Source of the DNA: JBMNMU01 sp050953505
GTDB taxonomy: Bacteria > Bacillota > Clostridia > Peptostreptococcales > Anaerovoracaceae
DNA length: 64,000 nt
Direction of reading: 5' to 3'
Assembly (NCBI GenBank): GCA_050953505.1
Contig: JBMNMU010000001.1
Coordinates: forward strand, 186,001 to 250,000
The notes below the pieces were generated by a model. That model was given only the letters and a program-made list of their open reading frames with translations. It made no database searches and was not told where the DNA came from. The position numbers and the translations under genes were made by a program. Positions 14,829-23,369 of the stretch are shown piece after piece; position 1 is the first letter of the stretch; each line of letters opens with the position of its first letter.

Positions 14829-16463
14829 TTAAGATCCATCCGGTATCAACGGGTATAAAAACACCGTCGTGCGCACCGCCTGGGTCGTTCCCAGCGTCTC
14901 ATGCTTCAGTCCCGCCACCCGGTAATCGGCATCAATTCCCAGCTGGTCTGAGGTGTAATGCACGCGCCGCTCCACCTCCAGCCCAAACTGCACCTCTGGC
15001 CGCTGCTCGATTTGCAGCACCGGGAAGGGCTGTTCCTCGCTCAGGTAGTCGATCAGCAACCCGCCGATCCGGTCCAGCCGTGCCTGTTGCGCAGCGGTGA
15101 TGTTGGCCATCACGCTCGAATAATAGGATGATCCGGCAAACAGCCACATAAAAACAGACCAGTACAGGTTATTCTTGATCACAAACTCGCCGTTGCAAAA
15201 ACCCGATGGTGCGCTGCCGTATGTGAACAGCCTGTCCTTTGGCTCGAACATGAATGTTCCCACTGGGGAAAGTACTACTTCATGCACATAGCGGGTCACC
15301 CCGCTGCTGTTGCTGAAGGTCATGATCATAAAGTCCACCCCGTTAAAGTCCACCGTGCCTGTTACAAAAGATGAAATTGCCCGGTCCGCGTAGTTGCCCG
15401 TCGTCGAAGACCACACCTGCATATTTGTAAAATTATTGCCCGGCCAGCCGCCCACCAGCACTTTGCGTATTATCGTGCCATCAACCATAGCAAAACGTAA
15501 GTGCCATTTCCCCTGTGCGGTCACGCTCGCCCCGGCGGGCACATCCACCCGCGGCGTGTTGTCGCCAAAGGGGCGGGGGGTGACGGAATAGCACCAGTCC
15601 AGCTGGTAGCCGTGCACCACCACCCGGTCGCGGACATATTCCCAGGGCAGGGGCAGCATCACATCACTCAATGTGTTCTCGTCCGTCAGTGTGATCTCCG
15701 CCGCATCCGCATCGTGGATGCTGTGATAGGCCAGGGTGCCGTCGGCCTCAGCGGCAATCGACCCCAGTGTTGCGCTGGTCAGACGGTGCAGCTCCTGCAG
15801 CGCATCTGTCGGCGGGATATACATGACCGCCAGAAAGGCGTCATTCGGGTCATTTTCACTGGCCTGCACATCGTAGGGATACCCGGCCAGGTCAGCGATG
15901 TTCTTGATCCAGCCCGCCACATCGTCCTGGTAGGCATCCGTGCCAATCTGCTCAATTTCCACCCCGTTCAGCCTGCCCAGCCCGTCTTCAAAATCCATAT
16001 AGGCATTTTTGTTCCAGCCCACAGGCGTCAGGTTGGTCAGCGTACCGGCAAACAGGTCATAACTGACAAAACCCAGCGGCTCGGCAGGGTCATACACGGC
16101 CGCCTGGAAGCGCATCTGCTTACCGGTGCGCAGCTTGCCATACAGCGGCCCTGCCGTATTGTAAGGGTTGTAGCGCCCGCTGCTGTTATCCAGGGTCACC
16201 CGCAGCGTCCCCACCCGGTAGGGCTCAAACCCCTGCCCGCGTCCGCCGATCAGCCGCTCTCGGCCCCGGTCTGCGCTCCAGCGTACAATAAAATCCTCCT
16301 CGCTGCAGCCGTGACCAAACAGGCCCAGCCCATCCCAGTCCACAATCAACCCGTAAGTAATCGCCCCTTCAACCAGGCAGTACAGCAAAATATCCTCGCC
16401 GCCTTCGGTTTCCAAAACGTCGCCGCCCTCGGTTTCCAGGTAAAAGCAATGCTCAGTGTTCAT
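14829..16463 (-). CDS. Phage tail protein downstream of tape measure
   Basis: A 544-aa protein whose start overlaps the tape-measure stop by 4 bp (ATGA). The position after the tape measure fits a distal tail, baseplate hub or minor tail protein. The N-terminus has a short internal repeat (LETEGGDVLETEGGEDIL). The rest is β-rich, with segments such as LRVTLDNSSGRYNPYN seen in siphovirus tail-tip proteins. A precise role cannot be assigned from the sequence. Confidence 0.65.
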   Translation of the reverse strand: MNTEHCFYLETEGGDVLETEGGEDILLYCLVEGAITYGLIVDWDGLGLFGHGCSEEDFIVRWSADRGRERLIGGRGQGFEPYRVGTLRVTLDNSSGRYNPYNTAGPLYGKLRTGKQMRFQAAVYDPAEPLGFVSYDLFAGTLTNLTPVGWNKNAYMDFEDGLGRLNGVEIEQIGTDAYQDDVAGWIKNIADLAGYPYDVQASENDPNDAFLAVMYIPPTDALQELHRLTSATLGSIAAEADGTLAYHSIHDADAAEITLTDENTLSDVMLPLPWEYVRDRVVVHGYQLDWCYSVTPRPFGDNTPRVDVPAGASVTAQGKWHLRFAMVDGTIIRKVLVGGWPGNNFTNMQVWSSTTGNYADRAISSFVTGTVDFNGVDFMIMTFSNSSGVTRYVHEVVLSPVGTFMFEPKDRLFTYGSAPSGFCNGEFVIKNNLYWSVFMWLFAGSSYYSSVMANITAAQQARLDRIGGLLIDYLSEEQPFPVLQIEQRPEVQFGLEVERRVHYTSDQLGIDADYRVAGLKHETLGTTQAVRTTVFLYPLIPDGS

Positions 16464-18622
16464 GCGCCAATCATCTCCCTGCGCAGCACATCCCGAAACA
16501 GCGGGATCAGCTCACGCTCAGCCCAGGCCCGGTCAGCCAGGTTGATTGCACTGTGGATGTGCACATGCAGCTCGCCTGCAGCTTTTCCGCCGCCGCTGCG
16601 CACCTTCTCCACATCCCGGTGGGGCATCACGTACCCACGCTGATCCGGGATGAAGTACTCGTCGCCAAACTCACGCCAGCGGTACGCCTGCCCCGGGTAC
16701 ACCGGTCCGCCCGTCGCCGTGGCAAATGTGTTTACATGTCCTTGCCCTGGGACACCAATCCCTGCACCGATATTGCCCGCCCCCCCCCACGTCCCGCCCT
16801 GCGCCTCATACCAGGTCTGGATGATGTCAATTTTAATTTGGCTCGGCAGCCCGTGCAGCAGGTCGCTGATGTTCTGCACCTTACCGCCCCATTCGCCAAA
16901 CATTTCTATGACTGGCGAAAGCTTTTCAGGGAAATCCTCAGCCAGTTGGTGTGCAAATTCCAATGCGGCATTGTACGATTCCGTGCTGAGCGCATTTTCC
17001 GCCCACAGCTTGGTCAAACTCGTATTCAAATCGACCAGCAGCAAATCAGAGGCAGTAAGTTTCTCTTTCGTGCCGTTCAGCTCGTCCAGCAGCCTGGTCT
17101 GCTCCTCTGCTTCAATCCCCAGCTTTTCCAGTGCCTCCCGGGCAATGTCGCTGGCGCCGCCGTACTCCCTGGCCCGCACCGCCGCCCGGTTTAAAGCGCG
17201 CTCGTGCTCGTCGATCGCGTCCGTGGCCTCATCAGTGATCTCAATGCCCGTTTCGGTCTGATCGTAATAGCTCTTCATCACTGCCGCACTGTACGCGTAG
17301 GCAGATCCCAGGTCCTTTTGTGCCTTTTGCTGCTCCCACTGTTCTCTGGTCAGGATCACGGTTTTACCCAGCGTATCTGCCAGGAGCACGCCATACCCGC
17401 CCGTCACACCCGCCAGGTTATCGATCTGGTTTTCAACCCCCGCCATCGATGCACGGTAGTCTTCGTATGAATCTGAAGCCTCCAGCGCCGATTGCGCCAT
17501 TTCCTGATGATCGGCAATCAGCCGTTTTCGTTCATTCGCCTGGTGGACCATGGCCGCCGTCACCGCGTAGATCCCGGCGGCATAAATCCCCAGTTCTCCA
17601 GCGGACGTGCCCAAAGCCTTCGCCAGCGTTGTGGCCCAGATCACCGCCTGCCCGCCCACCAGCAATAGGGGGCCCATCACGGCTGTCGCTGCGGTCATAT
17701 CCCCGATAAACCCGGCTGTGGTGGGTTTCATCCCCTTCAATTTGTCATCAAACTTGCCGATGAACCCGGCCGCATCGTTCAGCTTATCCCCCCAGCCTGC
17801 CAGCACCGGCTCCAGTGCGCCGCCCTCGCTCACCATCTCGCTCACCGTGCCCAGCAGGTCCTTGAACCCGAACACAGCCGTGTTCAACGCAGGCGTGAAG
17901 TGCTGCCCGGCCTCCACCGCAATATCGTTCAACATCCGATTGAAGCTGCCCATCTGTTTGAAGCTGTCACCCATGGCCGCTTCATAGGTCCCGGCGATGG
18001 TGGTGCCGTACTGCGTCACCGCGTTCACCCGGGCCTGCACCTTTTCCTGCTCGGTCAGTTCGGTCACACTCTTGCCCATCCCCTCAGCCAGGCTGCGATA
18101 GGCCGAATCCATGTCAAGCGTCATATTCATCGAGCGGAACATCTGAGAATTGCCGGTGATCAGCGCATCCGTCAGGCGCATCATCGTTTCGGTACTGTTC
18201 TCGCCCGAAATCACCGCCTGGTCCTGCGCGATCCGGGCCAGCGTGGCCGCATCCCCCAAATCCAGCTGGGCGGTGATGAACTTGCTGATGATTTGCTGGG
18301 CGGCTGCTGATTCAATCCCCATGCCCTTAACCGCCGCCGCCTGTTCCTGGACAAACTGTGATGTATAGCCCGCACCCTTTGCCAGCTGGTCATTCGCCAG
18401 CTTCAGCTCGTCCACCCGGGCGGCAGCCATGGCCGATGTGGTGATAAAGCCCACCAGGGGCGTGGTCACGCCAGCGGTGATCGCCAGCCCAGCCTTGCGC
18501 ATCCCCTTGCCGGTTTCCTCCGCCACCTTGCCCAGGTTGCCCAAATCGCCAAAGGCCTTCTTAAACTCGCCCGAAGCCTGGTTGCTCGCCTTGATGATGA
18601 TCTCTACGATTGATTGACCCAT
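16460..18622 (-). CDS. Tail tape measure protein
   Basis: A 720-aa protein. The N-terminus is typical of tape measures: IIIKASNQASGEFKKAFGDL, then a hydrophobic, Ala/Gly-rich stretch with the phage_min_tail-type pattern (AITAGVTTPLVGFITTSAMA). The centre contains hydrophobic segments (AATAVMGPLLLVGGQAVIW). It should set tail length and be ejected with DNA. The length suggests a tail of roughly 100 nm by the usual relation of about 1.5 Å per residue. The gene follows the frameshifted chaperone pair, the standard siphovirus order. Confidence 0.9.
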   Translation of the reverse strand: MGQSIVEIIIKASNQASGEFKKAFGDLGNLGKVAEETGKGMRKAGLAITAGVTTPLVGFITTSAMAAARVDELKLANDQLAKGAGYTSQFVQEQAAAVKGMGIESAAAQQIISKFITAQLDLGDAATLARIAQDQAVISGENSTETMMRLTDALITGNSQMFRSMNMTLDMDSAYRSLAEGMGKSVTELTEQEKVQARVNAVTQYGTTIAGTYEAAMGDSFKQMGSFNRMLNDIAVEAGQHFTPALNTAVFGFKDLLGTVSEMVSEGGALEPVLAGWGDKLNDAAGFIGKFDDKLKGMKPTTAGFIGDMTAATAVMGPLLLVGGQAVIWATTLAKALGTSAGELGIYAAGIYAVTAAMVHQANERKRLIADHQEMAQSALEASDSYEDYRASMAGVENQIDNLAGVTGGYGVLLADTLGKTVILTREQWEQQKAQKDLGSAYAYSAAVMKSYYDQTETGIEITDEATDAIDEHERALNRAAVRAREYGGASDIAREALEKLGIEAEEQTRLLDELNGTKEKLTASDLLLVDLNTSLTKLWAENALSTESYNAALEFAHQLAEDFPEKLSPVIEMFGEWGGKVQNISDLLHGLPSQIKIDIIQTWYEAQGGTWGGAGNIGAGIGVPGQGHVNTFATATGGPVYPGQAYRWREFGDEYFIPDQRGYVMPHRDVEKVRSGGGKAAGELHVHIHSAINLADRAWAERELIPLFRDVLRREMIGA

Positions 18623-18673
18623 TAGTCATTCCTTCTTGTCACTTATGCCTATTTTGTCACCTGTGCCCGTAAG

Positions 18674-18719
18674 GGTATTGCGAGCACCTTTGTCATTGCG
18701 AGCGAAGCGAAGCAATCTC
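18674..18719. repeat. TCATTGCGAG-type intergenic repeat
   Basis: Two starts of the element (TATTGCGAG and TCATTGCGAG) precede CGAAGCGAAGCAATCTC. It lies between the chaperone frameshift ORF and the tape measure gene, in the same family as 11180-11232 and 20345-20380. Confidence 0.6.
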
Positions 18720-18722
18720 TCA

Positions 18723-19294
18723 TCAGATCGTCACCTTCGCTTTACGCAGCCACTTGAACAGCTGCTTTTCGGCTTCATTCAGCTGGGTAAGATCCTTCAC
18801 GGCCATCCCGCGCCACTTCTTCACCAGCTGGTACACTTCCTCGCACATCACGGCCCGTCCCATCAGCCTCGCATCCTGGTCCAGGTATCCGCCGCCCTCG
18901 GGCAGGCAGCCAAACTGCCTGCACATCCACAACACTTCCAGCTCAAACGGCGGCGGACTTTTCCCGGCGGCCGCATCCGCCGCCTGCTGGATTAGTTTTT
19001 TTCCAGTACCTTCAGCCCTTCCATGTGCCGGTAAACGCTGTTGCACACTTCCATCACCAGCACGGCCACCCGGGGGTCGTCCACCTGCTCCAGCGGCGTG
19101 TCCAGGGCAAAAAACGCACAGTCCCAATCGCTGATCAACCCCAGCTTCACGATCACAGCCCACAGCTCCAAAAACATCATCTGGCTGTTGTGGATGGCGG
19201 TAGAAAACACGCCCCAATACTGCAGGCTCTGCTGCACTGTCACCTTTTCGGGCAGGCTATAGCTCACGCCCAGCTCTTTGATTTCCTGTTTCAT
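18723..19294 (-). CDS. Tail assembly chaperone, -1 frameshift fusion product (gpGT-like)
   Basis: This is the predicted long product: ribosomes start at 19294, read the upstream ORF, slip -1 at 18995-19001 and continue to the stop at 18723. The downstream part (LIQQAADAAAGKSPPPFELE to WLRKAKVTI) has no good start of its own near the slip site; the open frame upstream of it shows shadow-like composition. This matches the G/GT chaperone pair of lambda-like tails, which assists assembly on the tape measure. The slip itself is inferred. Confidence 0.8.
18992..19294 (-). CDS. Tail assembly chaperone, short product (gpG-like)
   Basis: A 100-aa protein ending VLEKN. It is mainly helical and acidic and sits between the major tail protein and tape measure genes. 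Its start overlaps the major tail protein stop (ATGA). It ends right after the slippery sequence, as short chaperone forms do. The family assignment rests on position and frameshift architecture, not on residue motifs. Confidence 0.8.
   Translation of the reverse strand: MKQEIKELGVSYSLPEKVTVQQSLQYWGVFSTAIHNSQMMFLELWAVIVKLGLISDWDCAFFALDTPLEQVDDPRVAVLVMEVCNSVYRHMEGLKVLEKN
18995..19001 (-). promoter_or_regulatory. Slippery heptamer for programmed -1 frameshift
   Basis: On the minus strand the heptamer A-AAA-AAC sits in the zero frame as GAA AAA AAC, followed directly by the TAA stop at 18992-18994. A -1 slip re-pairs both tRNAs and opens the frame CTA ATC CAG into the downstream ORF. GC-rich sequence downstream (GGCGGCGGATGCGGCCGCC) could form a stimulatory structure. 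Confidence 0.8.
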
Positions 19295-20313
19295 AAGGCT
19301 GCCACCTCGTTCACCAGCACCATCTCAAAGAAGCTGGCGCTCTCGGCGTTGTAGCGGCAGCGCAGGGTGCCCGTGATGATGTCATCGCCGTCATCGTCGC
19401 CCAGGGGGTCAAACTTATCCCACTTCGCGGCTGCGTCAACGATCAGAGTCTTGTTGGCATAATCGGTGCCCTCGGTGGTCAGCTCGCTGCCCTCACACAC
19501 CAGGCGGATCAGCCGGGGAACGCTGGCGCGCCAGTTCTCGCGCTCGGCAGCGGCCACGGAGGCCGTCATCTCCAGCGTCAGATTCAGCATGATCTCCGGC
19601 TTGCGCTGCTTGATGTTGCTGTAGGCCAGCGACCCATCCGCGGTGAACAGGGCCTGCCAGCCGGTTTCCACGTTCAGTGTGGCATTGGTCAGCACCACTT
19701 CCGCCTGGTTGGCGCCAAAGGCCCCGTCCTCATCATCGATGTAGATCTTTGAAAGGTTGAACATCATCTCTTCCACATCCGGCACGGTGGCAACCACAAA
19801 CCCGTCCCCATCTTTGGCCACTTCCTGGGTTTCCCAGTTTACGGTCAGCATCCAGGCTTCGTTGCGGGCGCCTTCCAGCGCAAAGCTCTTCACGAACGCC
19901 CCGCCGGTCTTATCCACCGCCGCATTGTCGCCGTTCTTGATGTGGTAGGTCTGCAGGTCATCGGCATCCACCGCATCATCCGCCGCAATCGGCATGGTGT
20001 AGGTGCGGATCTTGCCGCTCCCTGCCCCGTCATCCGCGGGGGTTGCCCGGGCAATGCCTGCATCCAGAATGTGGCCCAGCTGCTCAAAGGTGGCCGGTTG
20101 GCTGGGCATGTTCAGCTCACCGCGCAATTGCGGGAAATACTGCCGGTCGGTGCCGCCAAAAATGCCAATATCCTCCTCCGGGAACACCGAAACCCGCTGA
20201 TCGTCCAGCAGGCCCAGCCCGCGCCAGTTGAACCAGCTGGCCCCCGGCGTACCGATCGCCGATTCCCGGTTCATCTGGAGCTGTCGAAATGTTTTGATAC
20301 CATAATCACTCAT
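19291..20313 (-). CDS. Major tail (tube) protein
   Basis: A 340-aa protein in the place where the tail tube gene is expected, directly upstream of the chaperones and downstream of the tail-completion genes. Features such as RESAIGTPGASWFNWRGLGL near the N-terminus, and a long β-rich body, fit siphovirus tail tube proteins (TTP/phage_tail_2-like). A ribosome site GGAG lies upstream of the ATG at 20313. No Ig-like domain is evident at the C-terminus. Confidence 0.7.
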   Translation of the reverse strand: MSDYGIKTFRQLQMNRESAIGTPGASWFNWRGLGLLDDQRVSVFPEEDIGIFGGTDRQYFPQLRGELNMPSQPATFEQLGHILDAGIARATPADDGAGSGKIRTYTMPIAADDAVDADDLQTYHIKNGDNAAVDKTGGAFVKSFALEGARNEAWMLTVNWETQEVAKDGDGFVVATVPDVEEMMFNLSKIYIDDEDGAFGANQAEVVLTNATLNVETGWQALFTADGSLAYSNIKQRKPEIMLNLTLEMTASVAAAERENWRASVPRLIRLVCEGSELTTEGTDYANKTLIVDAAAKWDKFDPLGDDDGDDIITGTLRCRYNAESASFFEMVLVNEVAAL

Positions 20314-20378
20314 TGTAAAATCTCCTTAATCAATCAATTGTTTAGTCATTGCGAGACCACGTAGGGGTCGAAGCAATC

Positions 20379-20696
20379 TCATTCATCCTGCGAAGGTTCA
20401 ACCTGATCATCCTCCAATAAAACCTCCAATTCTCCTAAATCGGTTTCCACCTCTACTTTAAGGCGAGCGAGGTCAATCTTATCGCTATCAGCTTTCAGCT
20501 TCATCGTCCCCGAGCGAAGCGAGTGGGATGAGCTTTCAGCTAATGCATACAGCCCGCTCCCCACCAGCACATCCGGATCCAACCCCAGCCCCTCAACCTC
20601 GTCTTTGGTCAAATCCCTGGCCGGAACCTTCTTCAAAAACCCATTTCCTAAATATTTCAGCATCACCACAGCCTTCCTGTTAAATTTATCTGTCAT
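20379..20696 (-). CDS. Phage tail-region protein of unknown function, with repeat insertion
   Basis: A 105-aa protein starting MTDKFNRKAVVMLKYLG at 20696; the longer frame to 20750 lacks support. The C-terminus is acidic (VLLEDDQVEPSQDE). In the middle a segment SSSHSLRSGTMKLKADS is encoded by DNA resembling an intergenic repeat (AGCTTTCAGC on both sides of GCGAAGCGAG), so a repeat seems to have been captured in frame. A TCATTGCGAG element lies just downstream at 20345-20380. Function not recognised. Confidence 0.55.
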   Translation of the reverse strand: MTDKFNRKAVVMLKYLGNGFLKKVPARDLTKDEVEGLGLDPDVLVGSGLYALAESSSHSLRSGTMKLKADSDKIDLARLKVEVETDLGELEVLLEDDQVEPSQDE

Positions 20697-20779
20697 AGTT
20701 TCACCAAATTTCAAGCTGGGCGGGCTCAACCCGCACCAGCGCAGTGCCAAGCGCCATGAGGCGCTGGCCCAACCATGCT

Positions 20780-21217
20780 CTATGCACTAACGGCTATTCT
20801 TTCCACTTCCTTCACCTCCAAATAAAAATTCACACCCGTGTACGTCCGATCGCCGTACATCATCGTTGCCGGGCCTTCATAGAAGTTCCCGTTCGGATCA
20901 GGGATCATCTGCGCCACCGTCCTGCCCAGCGTGATGTGCTGGGCCAGCTTGTTCCGCACCGCAGCGATCAGCGGCACCGCCTGGCCAACCCCCTCCGGCA
21001 GCAGCGCCACGCTGACGAACAGGCTCAACTGCACCCGGTGAAAAGCCACCGCCGGGCTGCCCATGCCGTAGGACTGCGATCCGCTTACCGGGAACCAGAT
21101 CAGCGTCGGGCTGGCCACGATCTGCCCGGGCAGGTCATCATAAGCCCGCACCTCCGTGATTCCGCTGATCTCACTCAGCACCCCGGTCAATTCATCCTTC
21201 CAGTTTTCAATCGTCAT
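20780..21217 (-). CDS. Tail completion/terminator-like protein
   Basis: A 145-aa protein. Its position between the HK97 gp10-like gene and the tail tube gene, and its opening (NWKDELTGVLSEISGITEVRAYDDLP), fit phage tail terminator or head-tail joining proteins, which start with short helices and then a β-sheet. The assignment rests on order and general pattern. Confidence 0.6.
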   Translation of the reverse strand: MTIENWKDELTGVLSEISGITEVRAYDDLPGQIVASPTLIWFPVSGSQSYGMGSPAVAFHRVQLSLFVSVALLPEGVGQAVPLIAAVRNKLAQHITLGRTVAQMIPDPNGNFYEGPATMMYGDRTYTGVNFYLEVKEVERIAVSA

Positions 21218-21270
21218 AATGCCTCTTTTTTCTCCTCCCCCTCTTTAGGGGGGAGGTCGGGAGGGGGGTC

Positions 21271-21765
21271 TTACTCCGTCAGCTTCTCCACAATCCTCTC
21301 AACCGCCCGCTCAAACTCAGCCTTGATCTTCGGCTCCGCCTCACTCAGCCCATCCCGCATGTAATGATGTCCCTTCAACCCGCGCCGTGAGATCGCCCTG
21401 GCAATCATAAACGTGACCCGCTCCGCCGTCGCACCCTTCAATCCCAGCTTGCGCACCACCCAGTAATGCAGGTTGGCCATATTCGGCCAGTGGGGGTCCG
21501 CACCCTCTTCCATCACCCGGGCATAGGGCACATACGCGCCCACCACGCCTTCCACCTGGGTCACCACCCCGCCGCCCTGCACCTTGCCCGTGATGCTCGC
21601 CCGCAGCCTGCCCAGGTTCACCGGCGCCTTCTCCCGAGCCAGCTTGGCCACTGTCTCCACCGAAATGCCCATCGCCGCCCGGAACTCATCCACCGCGATC
21701 TCGTCAAACTGCCCGAAGCGGTCCATCAGTTCCTGCAAGCCCTTAATCTCGATCGAAACGTCCAT
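21271..21765 (-). CDS. HK97 gp10-like tail/neck protein
   Basis: A 164-aa protein with the HK97-gp10 pattern: VSIEIKGLQELMDRF at the start, AREKAPVNLGRLRASIT in the middle, YVPYARVMEEG, and a C-terminal HHYMRDGLSEAE. These proteins act at the head-tail interface of siphoviruses. CCCCTTTAGGGGGAG-type elements lie on both sides (21231 and 21776). Confidence 0.8.
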   Translation of the reverse strand: MDVSIEIKGLQELMDRFGQFDEIAVDEFRAAMGISVETVAKLAREKAPVNLGRLRASITGKVQGGGVVTQVEGVVGAYVPYARVMEEGADPHWPNMANLHYWVVRKLGLKGATAERVTFMIARAISRRGLKGHHYMRDGLSEAEPKIKAEFERAVERIVEKLTE

Positions 21766-21806
21766 ACTTCCTCCGCCTCCCCCTTTAGGGGGAGGGTAGG
21801 GTGGGG

Positions 21807-22676
21807 TTATCCCACACCTGTCTTTATGTACCGGCTGATCTTATCCTCCGCCTCCGGATCCCAGCGGCCCACCCACAGCATCTGCCCGCCCACCTCCAGG
21901 CCGCCGCGTGTATCCACGTAACCCTGCTGCGTCCGTGCCAGGTCCCGCACCGCACTGATCATCGCTGCCTGGCTGATGTCAAATGGCGGCATCCATAAAT
22001 AAATTTCATCCGCAGGGTCATGTGCTGCCGCAACACTGCCGTTCATGGCACGCACCACGCCAACCGCATTTTCTGCCGCATCCACATCGATCACCAGCAT
22101 CATCTCGCTGCCGATCTTAATCAGCCGCCCCAGCTGCAGCGCCGTGCCCATCACATACCGATTCTGTTTATCAGCCTCGCTCACCTCGATGGCTGTCGAT
22201 GAAATTTCCAGTTCACTCTCCAGGGTGATCCCGCTCGGCTCCCAGCATGCAGCCCGGTCATCGGTAAAACCCCATTCACCTACAATCCGCACCGACCGCA
22301 TTCCCTGCGGAAAGCCCATCCTGCTGCCATCCTGGTTCAGGATGATCATGTTGTAGCTCCACGGGCTGTTAAAGTTCTCAGAAACGGCACCATAATAATC
22401 ATCTGCGGCCAGGGTGGTGTAAGTCCTTCCGCCATCGGTGCTCACCGCCACGGCATTTATTGAGATCAGGTCGTCAATCCACAGCACCCCGTTGCCAGAA
22501 CCTGCATAATAGCGCGTCTCCATCCGTGGGTAAAAATGACGCTTGCAGCGGCGGTCAATCGCCCGGCTCACGCTCGCGCAGCGCCGGTATAGCGGGTCGT
22601 CATACTTCGTTGTCGTCGACCGGATCAAATCCGGTGCAGCAGATTTAATTTCAGCAGGTGTGATGTAAAGGTTCAT
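21807..22676 (-). CDS. Head-tail connector protein
   Basis: A 289-aa protein starting MNLYITPAEIKSAAP. The N-terminal helices with RCASVSRAIDRRCKRHFYP and the β-rich part with DDLISINAVAVS and VRIVGEWGF are typical of head-tail adaptor (gp6-like) proteins in HK97-type phages. The C-terminal segment (AVRDLARTQQGYVDTRGGLE) is also usual. It should dock under the portal, whose gene lies beyond the junction and is missing. Confidence 0.75.
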   Translation of the reverse strand: MNLYITPAEIKSAAPDLIRSTTTKYDDPLYRRCASVSRAIDRRCKRHFYPRMETRYYAGSGNGVLWIDDLISINAVAVSTDGGRTYTTLAADDYYGAVSENFNSPWSYNMIILNQDGSRMGFPQGMRSVRIVGEWGFTDDRAACWEPSGITLESELEISSTAIEVSEADKQNRYVMGTALQLGRLIKIGSEMMLVIDVDAAENAVGVVRAMNGSVAAAHDPADEIYLWMPPFDISQAAMISAVRDLARTQQGYVDTRGGLEVGGQMLWVGRWDPEAEDKISRYIKTGVG

Positions 22677-22679
22677 CGC

Positions 22680-23039
22680 TCACCTTATCCATAAATCAAA
22701 TCTCGATACCCGGCGGGTCACAATCGGCGCTGGGATCACGGGTTCAATCATCAGCACCATCGGCACCGGTTCGATGATCTCCGGTTCGGGTTCGGCAAAG
22801 TATTCATCACACATCTCAGGCTGCATCCAGGGCGCTTCCTCGCAGATCTCATCACTGGCTGGCCCCCAATTCGGGTCAATCGGGTACCCGGCATCAATCG
22901 GGTAGCCTGTATCATCAAAAGCCAGCGCATCCATCGGGTTGATCAACAACACCCCGATCACCACCGTCACCAGGATAACTGCCGCTGCCACCACACAACT
23001 GTATAAAATCGCACCAATCGTTTTCACCTCAAACCTCAC
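22680..23039 (-). CDS. Phage membrane-anchored protein of unknown function
   Basis: A 119-aa protein with one N-terminal transmembrane segment (IGAILYSCVVAAAVILVTVV) and an acidic, Pro-rich outer part with short repeats (GYPIDAGYPIDPNWGP; EPEPEIIEPVPMVLMIEP). It is encoded within the head-tail block, 3 bp from the connector gene. I do not recognise it. Confidence 0.5.
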   Translation of the reverse strand: MRFEVKTIGAILYSCVVAAAVILVTVVIGVLLINPMDALAFDDTGYPIDAGYPIDPNWGPASDEICEEAPWMQPEMCDEYFAEPEPEIIEPVPMVLMIEPVIPAPIVTRRVSRFDLWIR

Positions 23040-23079
23040 TTCCTGCTAATCCCGTCATTATCAGATTTCATATACAGCT

Positions 23080-23346
23080 TCATCTATCTTCCTCAGTGCT
23101 AGCTTTTAGTTTTGTGGTTGATGGTCCTGGCTTCTTCCTGGTTGTCGTTTTTGGCTTCGGCGTGTCTTCAACTTCCTGGTAGGGCATCTCTATAACTTCA
23201 ACCAGTCCTGCTCCAGCGTAATGTTCTGCGCGCACATCATCCCAGCCCACAACAATATCCCCCGGGTGATAATCTCGTCCGGTTCTGGCATCCATAAATG
23301 AGGTCACTGCCCTCACCACACTTTCAGCTTTCTTTTTTGTTGCCAT
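23080..23346 (-). CDS. Small phage protein of unknown function
   Basis: An 88-aa protein: a basic start (MATKKKAESVV), a short folded-looking middle (HPGDIVVGWDDVRAEHYAGA) and a Lys/Thr-rich disordered tail. The middle resembles small capsid-region or head fibre accessory proteins, but I cannot name a family. Confidence 0.5.
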   Translation of the reverse strand: MATKKKAESVVRAVTSFMDARTGRDYHPGDIVVGWDDVRAEHYAGAGLVEVIEMPYQEVEDTPKPKTTTRKKPGPSTTKLKASTEEDR

Positions 23347-23369
23347 TTTCTGTACCTTCCTAATACCTG

